Notes: a model not told the origin generated them from the sequence alone. Positions 16,957-25,763 are shown, counted from the first letter of the stretch. The stretch is DNA of 64,000 nucleotides from Mesorhizobium sp. B2-4-3 (GCF_006442815.1 NZ_VFVL01000010.1:62001-126000); one strand, 5' to 3'. Made by a program: numbers and translations.

Positions 16957-17918
16957 GCACCGGCACCACCAAGCTCGACGTCGTCGTCAGCGACGTCGTT
17001 CCGGTCAACGATCTCGTGACCCGCTTCCATTTCCGCCGCCGTGACGGCGAGCTGCTGCCGACCTTTTCCGGCGGCGCCCATGTCGTCGTCGAGATGCGCG
17101 ACGGCGACCGCACCAGGCTCAATCCCTATTCGCTGATGGGCTCGCCGCTCGACACGCGCGAATACACGATTTCCATCCGGCGCGACGATGTCGGCCGCGG
17201 CGGCTCGTTGTTCATGCACCGGCAGGTCAAGCCCGGCCTGGAGATGGTGATCAGCTACCCGGTCAACCTTTTTTCGCTCGACCTCAGGGCCAGGAAGCAC
17301 CTGATGCTGGCTGGCGGCATCGGCATCACACCCTTCATGGCCCAGACCGCGCAGCTGGCAGGGGCCGGCGGCAATTTCGAATTGCACTACACCTGCCGCA
17401 CCGCTTCGCTCGGTACCTATGCCGATGTGCTCCGAGAGCGCCACGGCAACCGGGTCAGGCTCTATCACGACGACCGCGAGGAGCGCATCGATCTCGAGCG
17501 GCTCTTGTCCTCGCAGCCGCTCGGCACGCATCTCTATGTCTGCGGCCCGGCCGGCATGATCAACTGGGTGCGCGCTCGCGCGGCAAGCCTCGGCTGGCCG
17601 CCGGAGACGGTGCATTTCGAGCATTTCGCGGCTCCGCAACCCGGCGCGCCGTTCGACGTCGAGTTGGCTGTCAGCGGCAAGACGATCCGCGTCGGCGAGC
17701 AGCAGAGCCTGCTCGAGGCGATCGAAGCCGCCGGGGTCGACCCGCCCTATCTGTGCCGCGGCGGCGTCTGCGGCCAATGCGAGACCAATGTGATCTCTTC
17801 CGACGGCAAGTTCATCCACAACGATCACTGGCTGAGCGAGGAAGATCACCGTTCCGGCTGCAAGATCATGCCTTGCGTCTCGCGCTTCGAGGGCAAGTCG
17901 CTGGTCCTGGAAAGATAG
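16953..17918 (+). CDS. dmmB: Dimethylamine monooxygenase reductase subunit DmmB
   Basis: A 321-residue phthalate-dioxygenase-reductase-type protein that passes electrons from NAD(P)H to the heme subunit. The domains run in the order flavin-binding (NPYSLMGSPLDTREYTISIR), nucleotide-binding (LMLAGGIGITPFMAQ and YVCGPAGMI), then a C-terminal plant-type [2Fe-2S] ferredoxin with CRGGVCGQC at residues 268-276 and a final cysteine about 30 residues later. The start is the ATG inside the ATGA overlap with dmmA. Length and layout are normal for PDR/VanB oxidoreductases. Confidence 0.88.
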   Translation: MSTGTTKLDVVVSDVVPVNDLVTRFHFRRRDGELLPTFSGGAHVVVEMRDGDRTRLNPYSLMGSPLDTREYTISIRRDDVGRGGSLFMHRQVKPGLEMVISYPVNLFSLDLRARKHLMLAGGIGITPFMAQTAQLAGAGGNFELHYTCRTASLGTYADVLRERHGNRVRLYHDDREERIDLERLLSSQPLGTHLYVCGPAGMINWVRARAASLGWPPETVHFEHFAAPQPGAPFDVELAVSGKTIRVGEQQSLLEAIEAAGVDPPYLCRGGVCGQCETNVISSDGKFIHNDHWLSEEDHRSGCKIMPCVSRFEGKSLVLER

Positions 17919-17927
17919 GAGGCGTCA

Positions 17928-18968
17928 ATGGGCATCACCTTTCGCAAGGAAACGTTTCGCGACGATTTCACCTTCAAGAACAGCCCGGAGCACATCAGGC
18001 GCTTTCCCTTCCCGTTCAACGAAGACGCCTACATGTACGCGGTCAACATCGAGCCGCATGTCGTCGGGCCCAAGGGCAGCGTTCTCGAAAACCTGATCGA
18101 CGTGGACGAGCACTATGTCGCCGAGATGCAGGACCGCGCGCTGGTGCTGGCCGAGGATCCGTTGCGCTGCCAGTCGCTGCCGCACATGACGCTCGCCGGC
18201 TGGGACCTGCTCGAGCTTCTGATGGAGCAGCAGGCGCTGGGATATCCCGAGCATTTCACGCTGGAGCGAAACGGCGACCGTTGGCGCTGGATCAACCGGC
18301 CGCTCGGCATCGACGACACCTTCACCTTCGGCGACGTCTCGACGCTGCCCTATGGGCCGATGGAATATATCACCCGGCAGAGCCAGGGCGATTTCTGCAT
18401 CCTCGACCAGCGCGACGGCAATCTGTGGATGGATGCCGGCATGGTCACCACCCAGGCCGACTGGTCGCTCGACTTCGACATCGGCATGAATTTCTTCGAA
18501 TGGCACGCGCCGGTGCCGCTGGCGCATGAGAAGGGCATCTTCACCCGCGCGCTGAAATTCCTCACCAACATCCAGCAAGGCAAGCCGGCAAGGCGCCTCA
18601 ACTGGACGATGACCGTCAATCCGCGCCTCGACACCAGCCCTGAGAATTATCACAAATGGGGTCCGGACCGCGCCACCGTCACGCCGGAGAATGTCGGCGA
18701 CAAGGTGCATCTGCGCGTCGAATTGCAAAGCTTCTGGCGTCTGCCGCGCTCCAACGGCATCGTCTTCCCGATCCGCTGCTACCTGATCAAGATGGACGAA
18801 TTGGTCACGCAGCCGAAATGGGCGCGCCGCCTGCACCGCGTTATCCGCGACCTGCCGGAAGAACTCGCCACCTACAAGGGCCTGACACGATATAGGCCGA
18901 CGCTGGTGGAATGGCTGTCGAAACTGGATGACGACGGCCCGACCAGTCCGGGATTTGGGCCCGATTGA
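17928..18968 (+). CDS. dmmC: Dimethylamine monooxygenase heme subunit DmmC (HODM alpha / former DUF3445)
   Basis: A 346-residue member of the heme-dependent oxidative N-demethylase alpha family, a PAS-like fold that binds heme and carries out the demethylation. Characteristic stretches are FPFPFNEDAYMYAVNIEP, NINFFEWH-like GMNFFEWHAPVPL, and LRVELQSFWRLPRSNGIVF with FPIRCYLIKMDEL. A strong AGGAGG precedes the ATG, 9 bp after dmmB. The four-gene order D-A-B-C matches known dmm operons. The convergent XRE regulator lies 250 bp downstream, beyond a repeat element. Confidence 0.87.
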   Translation: MGITFRKETFRDDFTFKNSPEHIRRFPFPFNEDAYMYAVNIEPHVVGPKGSVLENLIDVDEHYVAEMQDRALVLAEDPLRCQSLPHMTLAGWDLLELLMEQQALGYPEHFTLERNGDRWRWINRPLGIDDTFTFGDVSTLPYGPMEYITRQSQGDFCILDQRDGNLWMDAGMVTTQADWSLDFDIGMNFFEWHAPVPLAHEKGIFTRALKFLTNIQQGKPARRLNWTMTVNPRLDTSPENYHKWGPDRATVTPENVGDKVHLRVELQSFWRLPRSNGIVFPIRCYLIKMDELVTQPKWARRLHRVIRDLPEELATYKGLTRYRPTLVEWLSKLDDDGPTSPGFGPD

Positions 18969-19041
18969 GCTGCCGATCTCCACCTTGGGCGCCCCCGGCG
19001 CCGACGTTGGAGATTGGCTGAAGCCCCGTGACGTCGTCATA

Positions 19042-19186
19042 CTCGGGCTTGACCCGAGTATCCATGCCGTGACCTCGGCTGTAGGGTGCAAGGGCGCGGA
19101 ATTCCGTAACCGTTGCACCGCTTTAGCGTCACGGCATGGATTCTAGGGTCTGCGCGCGTCGCTTCGCTCCTTGCTTCGCCCTAGAA
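19042..19186. repeat. Rhizobial-type intergenic mosaic repeat
   Basis: The space between dmmC and the regulator holds several nested inverted repeats. CTCGGGCTTGACCCGAG is a hairpin at 19042-19058. CCATGCCGTGAC near 19062 pairs with GTCACGGCATGG at 19128-19139. TTCTAGGG (19141-19148) pairs with CCCTAGAA (19179-19186). This layered palindrome structure with GTCATACTCGGGCTTGACCC-like sequence is typical of dispersed elements in Rhizobiales. No coding content is seen. Confidence 0.7.
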
Positions 19187-19218
19187 TGACGAAGCGCGGT
19201 AAGGGCGAGATCAGCCAA

Positions 19219-19932
19219 TCACCCGGCGCTGTTTTGCGGATAGCAGATAATCGACAGATAGCGCATCGGCAGTTGCGTCAGCTCTTCCGGTCCGTGCGGC
19301 GCGTCGGCGTCGAAGAACAGGCTGTCGCCCGGCTTCATCGGATAGAGATTGTTGCCGTGCCGGTAAACGACCTCGCCTTCGAGCATGTAGAGGAACTCCA
19401 TGCCGGCATGCTGGAAGGTCGGGAACACGTCCGAATTCTCGGTCAGCGTGATGAGATAGGGCTCGACGACGACGCCGCTGGTGTTGGCGCCGATATGACC
19501 GAGCAGGTTGTACTGATGCCCGGCGCGCGTGCCGCGCCGCTCGACATCGACGCCTTCGCCGGCCTTGACGAAAACGGCGCTGTGCTCCTCCTCGAAGCGC
19601 CGGAAGAAGGCGGTCACCGGAACGCCCAGCGCCCGCGACAGCGCCTGCAGCGTCGTCAGCGACGGCGAGGTGATGCCGTTCTCGATCTTCGACAGCATGC
19701 CGAGTGAAATGTCGGTGGCGGTGGCGAGATCGGCGACGGTGATGCCGAGCTTCTTGCGGAATGCGCGCACCTCATGGCCGATCGCCACTTCCAGCACCTT
19801 TTCGCGCGTGTCGCGGATGGCGTGCGGGTCCTGCGTCAGCGGCGTGCGGATCGTGCGGCCGTCGGCCGAAACGCGTTTCGGCGGCGCCTTGCCCTTCGCT
19901 GCCGCATCGATGCCGGACTTCTTGTTCGCCAT
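19219..19932 (-). CDS. XRE-cupin transcriptional regulator, candidate regulator of the trimethylamine genes
   Basis: A 237-residue regulator. A 55-residue basic lead is followed by an XRE helix-turn-helix at about residues 50-110 (FRKKLGITVADLATATDISL, GMLSKIENGITSPSLTTLQA) and a C-terminal cupin at about 150-230 (HAGMEFLYMLEGEVVYRHGN, PGDSLFFDADAPHGPEEL). Such proteins bind a small ligand in the cupin and control the neighbouring catabolic genes. It lies between dmmC and tmm and is divergent to tmm. An inverted repeat, TTCAC-N5-GTGAA, precedes its own ATG, which suggests autoregulation. The ligand is unknown; a methylated amine is the natural guess. Confidence 0.87.
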   Translation of the reverse strand: MANKKSGIDAAAKGKAPPKRVSADGRTIRTPLTQDPHAIRDTREKVLEVAIGHEVRAFRKKLGITVADLATATDISLGMLSKIENGITSPSLTTLQALSRALGVPVTAFFRRFEEEHSAVFVKAGEGVDVERRGTRAGHQYNLLGHIGANTSGVVVEPYLITLTENSDVFPTFQHAGMEFLYMLEGEVVYRHGNNLYPMKPGDSLFFDADAPHGPEELTQLPMRYLSIICYPQNSAG

Positions 19933-19957
19933 GTCGCCCCCGACTCTCGCGGATTTA

Positions 19958-19974
19958 TTTCACTCAAGGTGAAC
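19958..19974. promoter_or_regulatory. Inverted repeat upstream of the XRE-cupin gene
   Basis: TTCAC-N5-GTGAA lies at 19959-19973, 27-41 bp upstream of the regulator ATG. The core TCAC-N5-GTGAA is also present upstream of tmm (20138-20152). This fits an autoregulatory operator. Confidence 0.5.
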
Positions 19975-20110
19975 ATATTCGGTGGCGATACAAGAGCGCA
20001 ACCGCGACGACAAGCAATCGGATGTCGCAGGGCTCGCCGGGATGGATGCCGGCGCAATCGCCTCTGCGCACAAAACCATTCTGCGCAAAGCTCGTTGCAG
20101 CAGATGTCTG

Positions 20111-20161
20111 TTGACAGCACCGAAGCGCCAATTACTGTCACTGTCAGTGAAATTTGTTTCG
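20111..20161 (+). promoter_or_regulatory. Candidate tmm promoter and operator
   Basis: TTGACA at 20111-20116 is a consensus -35 element, with a weak TACTGT -10 sixteen bases on. A perfect odd palindrome, TCACTGTCAGTGA, follows at 20138-20150 and runs into TGAAATTTGTTTC at 20148-20160. A repressor or activator there would sit right at the start of transcription. The tmm ribosome site and ATG follow within 30 bp. Confidence 0.5.
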
Positions 20162-20191
20162 CTGGGGAAATCAAAAAAGAGGAGGCCCGCA

Positions 20192-21550
20192 ATGAAATCT
20201 CGTGTCGCCGTCATCGGAGCCGGACCGTCGGGCCTGGCACAGCTTCGGGCCTTCAAGTCGGCAGCCGACAAGGGCGCCGAGATCCCGGAAATCGTCTGCT
20301 TCGAAAAGCAGAGCGACTGGGGCGGCCTGTGGAATTACACCTGGCGCACCGGCCTAGACGAGCACGGCGATCCGGTGCACGGTTCGATGTACCGCTATCT
20401 GTGGTCGAACGGCCCGAAGGAATGCCTCGAATTTGCCGACTACACGTTCGAGGAGCATTTCGGCCGGCCGATCGCCTCCTATCCGCCGCGCGCCGTGCTG
20501 TGGGACTACATCAAGGGACGTGTCGAGAAATCGGGTTTGCGCGACTGGGTGCGCTTCAACAGCCTAGTGCGCATGGTGACCTATTCCGACGAGACCAAGA
20601 AGTTCACCGTCACCGCGCATGACCGGGCCAACGACGTCACCTACTCGGAAGAGTTCGACAATGTCGTGGTCGCCTCAGGCCATTTCTCGGTGCCCAACGT
20701 GCCCTTCTTCGAAGGGTTTCCCACCTTCAACGGTCGCATCCTGCACAGCCACGATTTTCGCGACGCGATGGAATTCAAGGGCAAGGACATATTGATCATC
20801 GGCCGCTCCTATTCGGCCGAGGACATCGGTTCGCAATGCTACAAATACGGCGCCAAATCGATCACCTCCAGCTACCGCTCCAAGCCGATGGGCTTCAAAT
20901 GGCCGGAGAACTGGAAGGAAGTGCCGCTATTGCAGAAGGTCGTCGGCAAGACTGCGCACTTCAAGGACGGCACCACCAAGGATGTCGACGCCATCATCTT
21001 GTGCACCGGCTACCTGCACTCCTTCCCCTTCCTCACCGACGACCTCAAGCTCAAGACCGCCAACCGCATGTGGCCGCTCGATCTCTATGAAGGCGTCGTC
21101 TGGGAGAAGAACCCGAAGCTTTTCTATATCGGCATGCAGGACCAGTTCTACACCTTCAACATGTTCGACGCGCAGGCCTGGTACGCGCGCGACGTCATCA
21201 TGGGCCGCATCAAGTTGCCGTCGGCCCAGGCGATGGCCGAGCACGGCGCCAAGTGGCGCGCGCGCGAGGAGACGCTGGAAGACGCCGAACAGATGATCTG
21301 GTTCCAGGGCGACTACACCAAGGAACTGATGGACCAGACCGACTATCCGGGCTTCGACGTCGAGGCGGTCAACCGCACCTTCATGGAGTGGGAGCACCAC
21401 AAGATGGAAAACATCATGACCTTCCGCGACAACGCCTACCGCTCGCTGATGACCGGCACCATGGCGCCGGTCCACCATACGCCCTGGCTGCAGGCGCTGG
21501 ACGATTCCATGGAAAGCTATCTTGAGGTGAAGGGCGTGGCGGCCGAGTAG
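20192..21550 (+). CDS. tmm: Trimethylamine monooxygenase (Tmm)
   Basis: A 452-residue flavin-containing monooxygenase that oxidises trimethylamine to TMAO with NADPH and O2. The FAD motif GAGPSG is at residues 9-14. The FMO signature [11 protein letters not shown] is near residue 178. The NADPH-binding segment GRSYSAED is near 204, and [12 protein letters not shown] lies near 272. The length is right for bacterial Tmm and shorter than eukaryotic FMOs. The ATG at 20192 follows AGAGGAGG; the in-frame extension to 19982 crosses the promoter and is rejected. Adjacent dmm and tdm genes strongly support Tmm over a generic FMO. Confidence 0.92.
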   Translation: MKSRVAVIGAGPSGLAQLRAFKSAADKGAEIPEIVCFEKQSDWGGLWNYTWRTGLDEHGDPVHGSMYRYLWSNGPKECLEFADYTFEEHFGRPIASYPPRAVLWDYIKGRVEKSGLRDWVRFNSLVRMVTYSDETKKFTVTAHDRANDVTYSEEFDNVVVASGHFSVPNVPFFEGFPTFNGRILHSHDFRDAMEFKGKDILIIGRSYSAEDIGSQCYKYGAKSITSSYRSKPMGFKWPENWKEVPLLQKVVGKTAHFKDGTTKDVDAIILCTGYLHSFPFLTDDLKLKTANRMWPLDLYEGVVWEKNPKLFYIGMQDQFYTFNMFDAQAWYARDVIMGRIKLPSAQAMAEHGAKWRAREETLEDAEQMIWFQGDYTKELMDQTDYPGFDVEAVNRTFMEWEHHKMENIMTFRDNAYRSLMTGTMAPVHHTPWLQALDDSMESYLEVKGVAAE

Positions 21551-21596
21551 CACGGCGCGCTCACGCCGGCGTTGCCGGGGTGGAAATCAAACGTGT

Positions 21597-21615
21597 GGGT
21601 GTCTTGCGGACACCC
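21597..21615. terminator. Short hairpin between convergent tmm and SDR genes
   Basis: GGGTGTC-ttgcg-GACACCC forms a 7-bp stem with a 5-nt loop between the two convergent genes. No clear T-run follows on either strand, so intrinsic termination is only weakly supported. Confidence 0.35.
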
Positions 21616-21622
21616 CATCAGT

Positions 21623-22387
21623 TTACCAGCAGACGTAGCCGCCATCGACGATCAGGTCGAGGCCGGTGACGAAGCTTGACGCACGGCTGGCCAGGAATAC
21701 CGTCGGTCCGATCATCTCCTCCGCCGTCGCCATGCGCCCCATCGGCGTGTCGCGTTTGAACACCTTCACTTCTTCCGCGACTTCGGGCCGTTTGTTCATC
21801 GGCGTCAGCGTGTAGCCCGGGCTGACGACGTTGACGCGCAGGCCGCGATCGGCCCACTCCATGGCGAGGCTCTTCGACATGTGGATGACGGCGGCCTTGG
21901 AGGAGTTGTAATGCGCCTGCGTCAGCCCCCGGTTGACGATGGTGCCCGACATCGAGGCGATGTTGATGATGGAGCCCGAGCGTCGAGGCAGCATGACGCG
22001 TGCCTCTGCCTGACAGGACAGAAATGCGCCCGCGACATTGACCTCGTGCACCTTGCGCCATTTTTCCAGCGGCATGGTCTCAGCCGCTTCCGAGCCGGCA
22101 ATGCCGGCGTTGTTGACGGCGACAGTCAGCGCGCCGAGTTCAGCTTCGACCCGGCCGATCGCCATGGCCAGGTCGGCCTCGGACGTCACGCCGCCCGTCA
22201 GCACCAGCGCCTTGCGGCCGAGCGCCTTGACCTTCTCGGCCGTCTGCTCCAGTCCGCCGTTCGAGGCATGCCCGAAGCAGGCAACATCGGCGCCGGCTTC
22301 CGCAAGCCCGATGGCGATCGCCTGGCCGATACCGCTGCCGGCGCCCGTTACCAGCGCCACGCCGCCGTTCAACGAAAACAGATCCAT
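21623..22387 (-). CDS. SDR-family NAD(P)-dependent oxidoreductase
   Basis: A 254-residue classical short-chain dehydrogenase, probably cytoplasmic and acting on a sugar alcohol or hydroxy compound. The cofactor motif TGAGSGIGQA is near residue 15, NNAGI near 93, the catalytic Ser in INIASMSG near 141, and the YNSSK catalytic pair near 160. The C-terminus ends DLIVDGGYVCW as in many polyol dehydrogenases. It is convergent with tmm and has no operon partner that identifies its substrate. Confidence 0.85.
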   Translation of the reverse strand: MDLFSLNGGVALVTGAGSGIGQAIAIGLAEAGADVACFGHASNGGLEQTAEKVKALGRKALVLTGGVTSEADLAMAIGRVEAELGALTVAVNNAGIAGSEAAETMPLEKWRKVHEVNVAGAFLSCQAEARVMLPRRSGSIINIASMSGTIVNRGLTQAHYNSSKAAVIHMSKSLAMEWADRGLRVNVVSPGYTLTPMNKRPEVAEEVKVFKRDTPMGRMATAEEMIGPTVFLASRASSFVTGLDLIVDGGYVCW

Positions 22388-22442
22388 GATGCCCTCCCAA
22401 TGCAGCGAGGGTATTCGCTATCGCGTCTTTCGATCAACCTCT

Positions 22443-23024
22443 TTAGAAATCGCAGGCCTTGGGGCGCATTTCGGAAGACCAGTCCTTCAGCGGCACCGGC
22501 CTGAACTTGCCCTTGATCGGTTTGCCCTCTTCCAGATCCTTGGAGGCGGTGGCCCTGCCGGTGAGATAATTGATGTCGCAATCGCCAAGCGTCGTCTCGA
22601 CGCCGCCTGATGTCTGCTTGTTCCAGTCCCAATTGCGGCTATAGCCGCCGACCAGAAACTTGCCGTGGCGATTGACGATCGTCAGCGTCTCTTCCGTCGA
22701 TTTGCTGGCGCCGCAGCCGAAGCATGACGTGACTGCGAGCGATCCCTTGCCCTTGCTTTCAAGGGCGATGACCGGGTCTTCTGTCAGCCCTTTCCTGACG
22801 AAATCCGGCTGGTGCGCGGGATCGGGCTTCTCCTCGCCCAGATAGATGTAGAGATCGGCGGGACCGCCGGCTTCCTGTATCACGACCGCCCGGTCGGTCT
22901 TGCCGTCCTGGTCGATATCGAGCTTCAGTTCGAGACCGGGAGCATTTTCGGCAAGCGCCGGCATCGGCGTCGCCGCCAGGACGACAAGCCAGGGCCAAAC
23001 CGCATGATAGGATGCTTTCCTCAT
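22443..23024 (-). CDS. Secreted protein of unknown function
   Basis: A 193-residue protein with a clear Sec signal peptide (MRKASYHAVWPWLVVLAATP, cleavage likely after PALA). The mature part contains DIDQDGKTDRAVVIQ, an FG-GAP or EF-hand-like Asp-rich repeat, and a SCFGCG cysteine pair. GYSRNWDWNKQTSGGVETTL and GDCDINYLTGRAT suggest a lectin- or lipocalin-like beta fold. The start at 23024 places the signal peptide at the N-terminus. No functional assignment is possible. Confidence 0.65.
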   Translation of the reverse strand: MRKASYHAVWPWLVVLAATPMPALAENAPGLELKLDIDQDGKTDRAVVIQEAGGPADLYIYLGEEKPDPAHQPDFVRKGLTEDPVIALESKGKGSLAVTSCFGCGASKSTEETLTIVNRHGKFLVGGYSRNWDWNKQTSGGVETTLGDCDINYLTGRATASKDLEEGKPIKGKFRPVPLKDWSSEMRPKACDF

Positions 23025-23127
23025 AAGCAGACGTCCGCCGCGCGCCGCAAAATAGCACCGCCGCGGAGCGGACGCAAAAAGGCGAAACTCAGGCTGAGCA
23101 AGGTCCTGGCCGGCCGAGCATGAAGTT

Positions 23128-24024
23128 TCAGAAATAGCCGTCCGATGCCGCCGTCGCTTCCTTCGGGATTTCCACCCCGTCGACCAGGATCTTGTCGACC
23201 AGCTCATGGTGGAAGCAAACCAGCCCCTTGATCCGTTCGGCCTCGTGCACCGGCTCTGGATAGTACCAGACCAGGTTCTCGTGTCGCTTCTTCGGCGTCG
23301 TCACATGGTAATAGTTGGAGATGCCCTTGTAGGGGCAGCGCGAGATGTAGCGGCTGGGCGAAAACATATCGAGCCGCGTGTCCGAGATCGGCAGATAATG
23401 GCGCACCGGATGGCCGGTCTCGAACAGGAACACGCCGCGCCGCGAATCGGCCACCTGCTCGCCGTCGAGGATCACCTGCACGCGCCGCGACGAAGGTAGG
23501 CAATCGACGCGGCGGAACGGATCGCGGGCGTGCACGAAGATCTCTTCGTCCTCTTCATACCAATGGGTCATCTTCGGCCAATAGAAAGAAATGTAGTCGG
23601 CGATCGGCGGACAGCCCTTGACGGGGTCGAGGTAGCGCCAGGCGCCGTCCTCGACCAGCGTGATGCCGGTGTTCAGCGAATAATGCGTGGCGACACCTTT
23701 GAATGGATCTTCCGTGGTCGTGCGGCTCGGCAGCAGGAACTCCTCGCGCACGTCGCTCATAGGGAAGTAATAGACCGGCAGATGGTCGCTCTCCTGGAAC
23801 ACCAGCGCCTTGGTGGTGTCGGCGACGATCATCGGCCCGACCTGCACGCGCAGCCGCTTGGGCGAGGGCATGGTGAAGGCGACATAGCCTGGTTCGAACT
23901 CGTACTGCACGATGGTATCGAGCACCGGGAAATGCGGCCCGCGGCCGCGCAGATGGGGCTTGCGAATGGTCGTCGTCCTCTTCTCGTCGTTTGCCGCCAG
24001 GTTCTTGCGCGCTGTCATGGTCAT
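23128..24024 (-). CDS. DUF427 domain protein, two copies
   Basis: A 298-residue cytoplasmic protein containing two DUF427 domains in tandem, roughly residues 50-150 and 180-275. Each carries the family pattern: a strand, a short DGEQVADSRRG-type loop, LFETGHPVRHYLPISDTRLD, then CPYKGISNYYHV. The biochemical role of DUF427 is not established to my knowledge. The start codon overlaps the stop of the upstream binding-protein gene by 4 bp (24021-24024), so the two are co-translated, an unusual pairing for a secreted solute-binding protein. Confidence 0.8.
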   Translation of the reverse strand: MTMTARKNLAANDEKRTTTIRKPHLRGRGPHFPVLDTIVQYEFEPGYVAFTMPSPKRLRVQVGPMIVADTTKALVFQESDHLPVYYFPMSDVREEFLLPSRTTTEDPFKGVATHYSLNTGITLVEDGAWRYLDPVKGCPPIADYISFYWPKMTHWYEEDEEIFVHARDPFRRVDCLPSSRRVQVILDGEQVADSRRGVFLFETGHPVRHYLPISDTRLDMFSPSRYISRCPYKGISNYYHVTTPKKRHENLVWYYPEPVHEAERIKGLVCFHHELVDKILVDGVEIPKEATAASDGYF

Positions 24025-25679
24025 GACGCCACTGACACACGGTCGAGCAGCAGGCCGGCGGCGATCGGCGGCAGGCCGCTGACATTCTTGCGCACCGGCA
24101 CCAGAAGGTCCGGGAAATAGCTGAAGATCACCGGTGTCTCGTCGAGCAGCAGCTTCTGGATATCGGAAGCGGCCTTGCGCTGCGCGTCGAGGTCGAGCGC
24201 CTTGAGATAGCTGTTGACCATCCCGTCATAGGTCGCATTCTTGAAATGCGCCGCGTTCCACGGACCGTCGCTGACCAGCGGGCTCTTCAGGAACACATTC
24301 GGCACGCTGCGATGCGCGTAGTCGGTGATGCCGAGCGGGCTGTCCAGCCAGTCCGACTGGCCGAACACCGCCTTGCCGTAATATTTGTCCTGGTCCTCGA
24401 TGTTGAGCGAGATGCGGGCGCCAATCTCCTTGGCGAAGTTCTGGAACAGCTGCGCATAGCCCGGGATGTCGGAATAGCGGAGCGTCGTCAGCGTCATGTC
24501 GAAGCCGTTGGCGAGCCCCGCCGCCTCCATCAGTTGCTTGGCCTTGGCGATGTCCTGCGTGCGTTGCGGCACCGACTTGTCGGTGACCGGGAAAGCCGGC
24601 GCGAACGGGCTGTCATTGCCCGTGGCCGCCATGCCGCGGCAGAGTCCGTCGACCAGTTGGGAGCGGTCGATGCACAAGGCCAGCGCCTGGCGCACGCGCT
24701 TGTCGGTGAAGGGCGCCATGTCGCAGCGCATATGGAGTTGGCGATGCGCGGTCGAGGCGACGCGCAGCACGGTGATATCGGGGTTGCCCAGCACCACCTG
24801 GCTGACGTCGAGCGGGACCGCGTCAAGAACGTCGACCTCGCCCGCCTGCAGCGCCAGGATGCGCGGCTGCACGTCGGCATAGAACTTGAACTCGAGCCGG
24901 TCGGGCAGCGCTTTCTCGCCCCAATAGTCGGGATTGCGCACGAAGCTCGCGCCGACCTTCGGCGTGTAGCTTTCGAGCCGGAACGGACCGGTGCCTTCGA
25001 AGGTCTTCTCGTAGTCGCCCTTGTAGCTCACCGGCAGGATGACGGCGTTGTAATTGTCGATCGATACCGAATAGGGGAAGCTGCCGTTTGGCGCGTCGAG
25101 ATGGAATTCCACGGTGTGGTCGTCGACCTTGCGCGTGCCGCCCTTCGACAGCAGGCCCTTGAACACCGAGAGAGCATTGGACGTGCCGTTCGGGTCGGCA
25201 AGGCGATCGAAGGTCGCCACGACGTCGTCGGCCTTGAAAGCCTCGCCATTGTGGAATTTCACGCCCTTGCGCAGCTTGAAGGTCCACACGCTGCCGTCGG
25301 CGTTGGGCGACCAGCTTTCGGCCAGCACCGGCTTCAGCGTCAGGTCGGGCTGCGTCACGCAGAGGAACTCGGCCGTCTGGAAGACGAGCTGGTAGCTGCC
25401 GCTGTCATAGAAGGTCACCGGATCGATGGCGCCGCCAGGCATAGCTACACCGGCGCGCACCGTGCCGCCGGGCTTGCCTTCGGCGCGCGTTTGCGGAGCG
25501 CCGAGGCCGATCGCCGAGGCGATGCCACCGAGGAAAGGCAGCGACAGGCCGAGCACGCTGCCATGGCGCAGGAATTCGCGCCGGCCGATCCTTCCGGCGA
25601 GCAATTCGTCGATAGCGGAATTTTCGATTGCGCCGAGGGTTTTGCGAGCGGCGTCGATCGTCCTGAAATGCTTCGGCAT
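24021..25679 (-). CDS. ABC substrate-binding protein, peptide/opine type (family 5), paralog 1
   Basis: A 552-residue periplasmic binding protein of the SBP family 5 (DppA/OppA). The N-terminus carries a Tat-type signal, GRIGRREFLRHG, followed by a hydrophobic LGLSLPFLGGIASAIGLG. SWSPNADGSVWTFKLRKGVK and FHNGEAFKADDVVATFDRL are family hallmarks. It is close, perhaps about 60% identical by eye, to the protein at 30652-32313, so the two arose by duplication. It has no permease beside it and presumably feeds the transporter at 26723-30580. It is divergent from a LysR gene. Confidence 0.88.
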   Translation of the reverse strand: MPKHFRTIDAARKTLGAIENSAIDELLAGRIGRREFLRHGSVLGLSLPFLGGIASAIGLGAPQTRAEGKPGGTVRAGVAMPGGAIDPVTFYDSGSYQLVFQTAEFLCVTQPDLTLKPVLAESWSPNADGSVWTFKLRKGVKFHNGEAFKADDVVATFDRLADPNGTSNALSVFKGLLSKGGTRKVDDHTVEFHLDAPNGSFPYSVSIDNYNAVILPVSYKGDYEKTFEGTGPFRLESYTPKVGASFVRNPDYWGEKALPDRLEFKFYADVQPRILALQAGEVDVLDAVPLDVSQVVLGNPDITVLRVASTAHRQLHMRCDMAPFTDKRVRQALALCIDRSQLVDGLCRGMAATGNDSPFAPAFPVTDKSVPQRTQDIAKAKQLMEAAGLANGFDMTLTTLRYSDIPGYAQLFQNFAKEIGARISLNIEDQDKYYGKAVFGQSDWLDSPLGITDYAHRSVPNVFLKSPLVSDGPWNAAHFKNATYDGMVNSYLKALDLDAQRKAASDIQKLLLDETPVIFSYFPDLLVPVRKNVSGLPPIAAGLLLDRVSVAS

Positions 25680-25763
25680 GGCGGCATTCCTTGTTTTGTC
25701 GCGGGGGCTTTGGCATTTAGGTCACTGTTGACCGCGACCGGAAAGCGATATTTTTTGATTGGA

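Noticed and set aside
19982..20191. Extended N-terminus for tmm
   Set aside because: It covers TTGACA and the palindrome of the promoter; the ATG at 20192 has AGAGGAGG and starts just before the FAD motif as in relatives.
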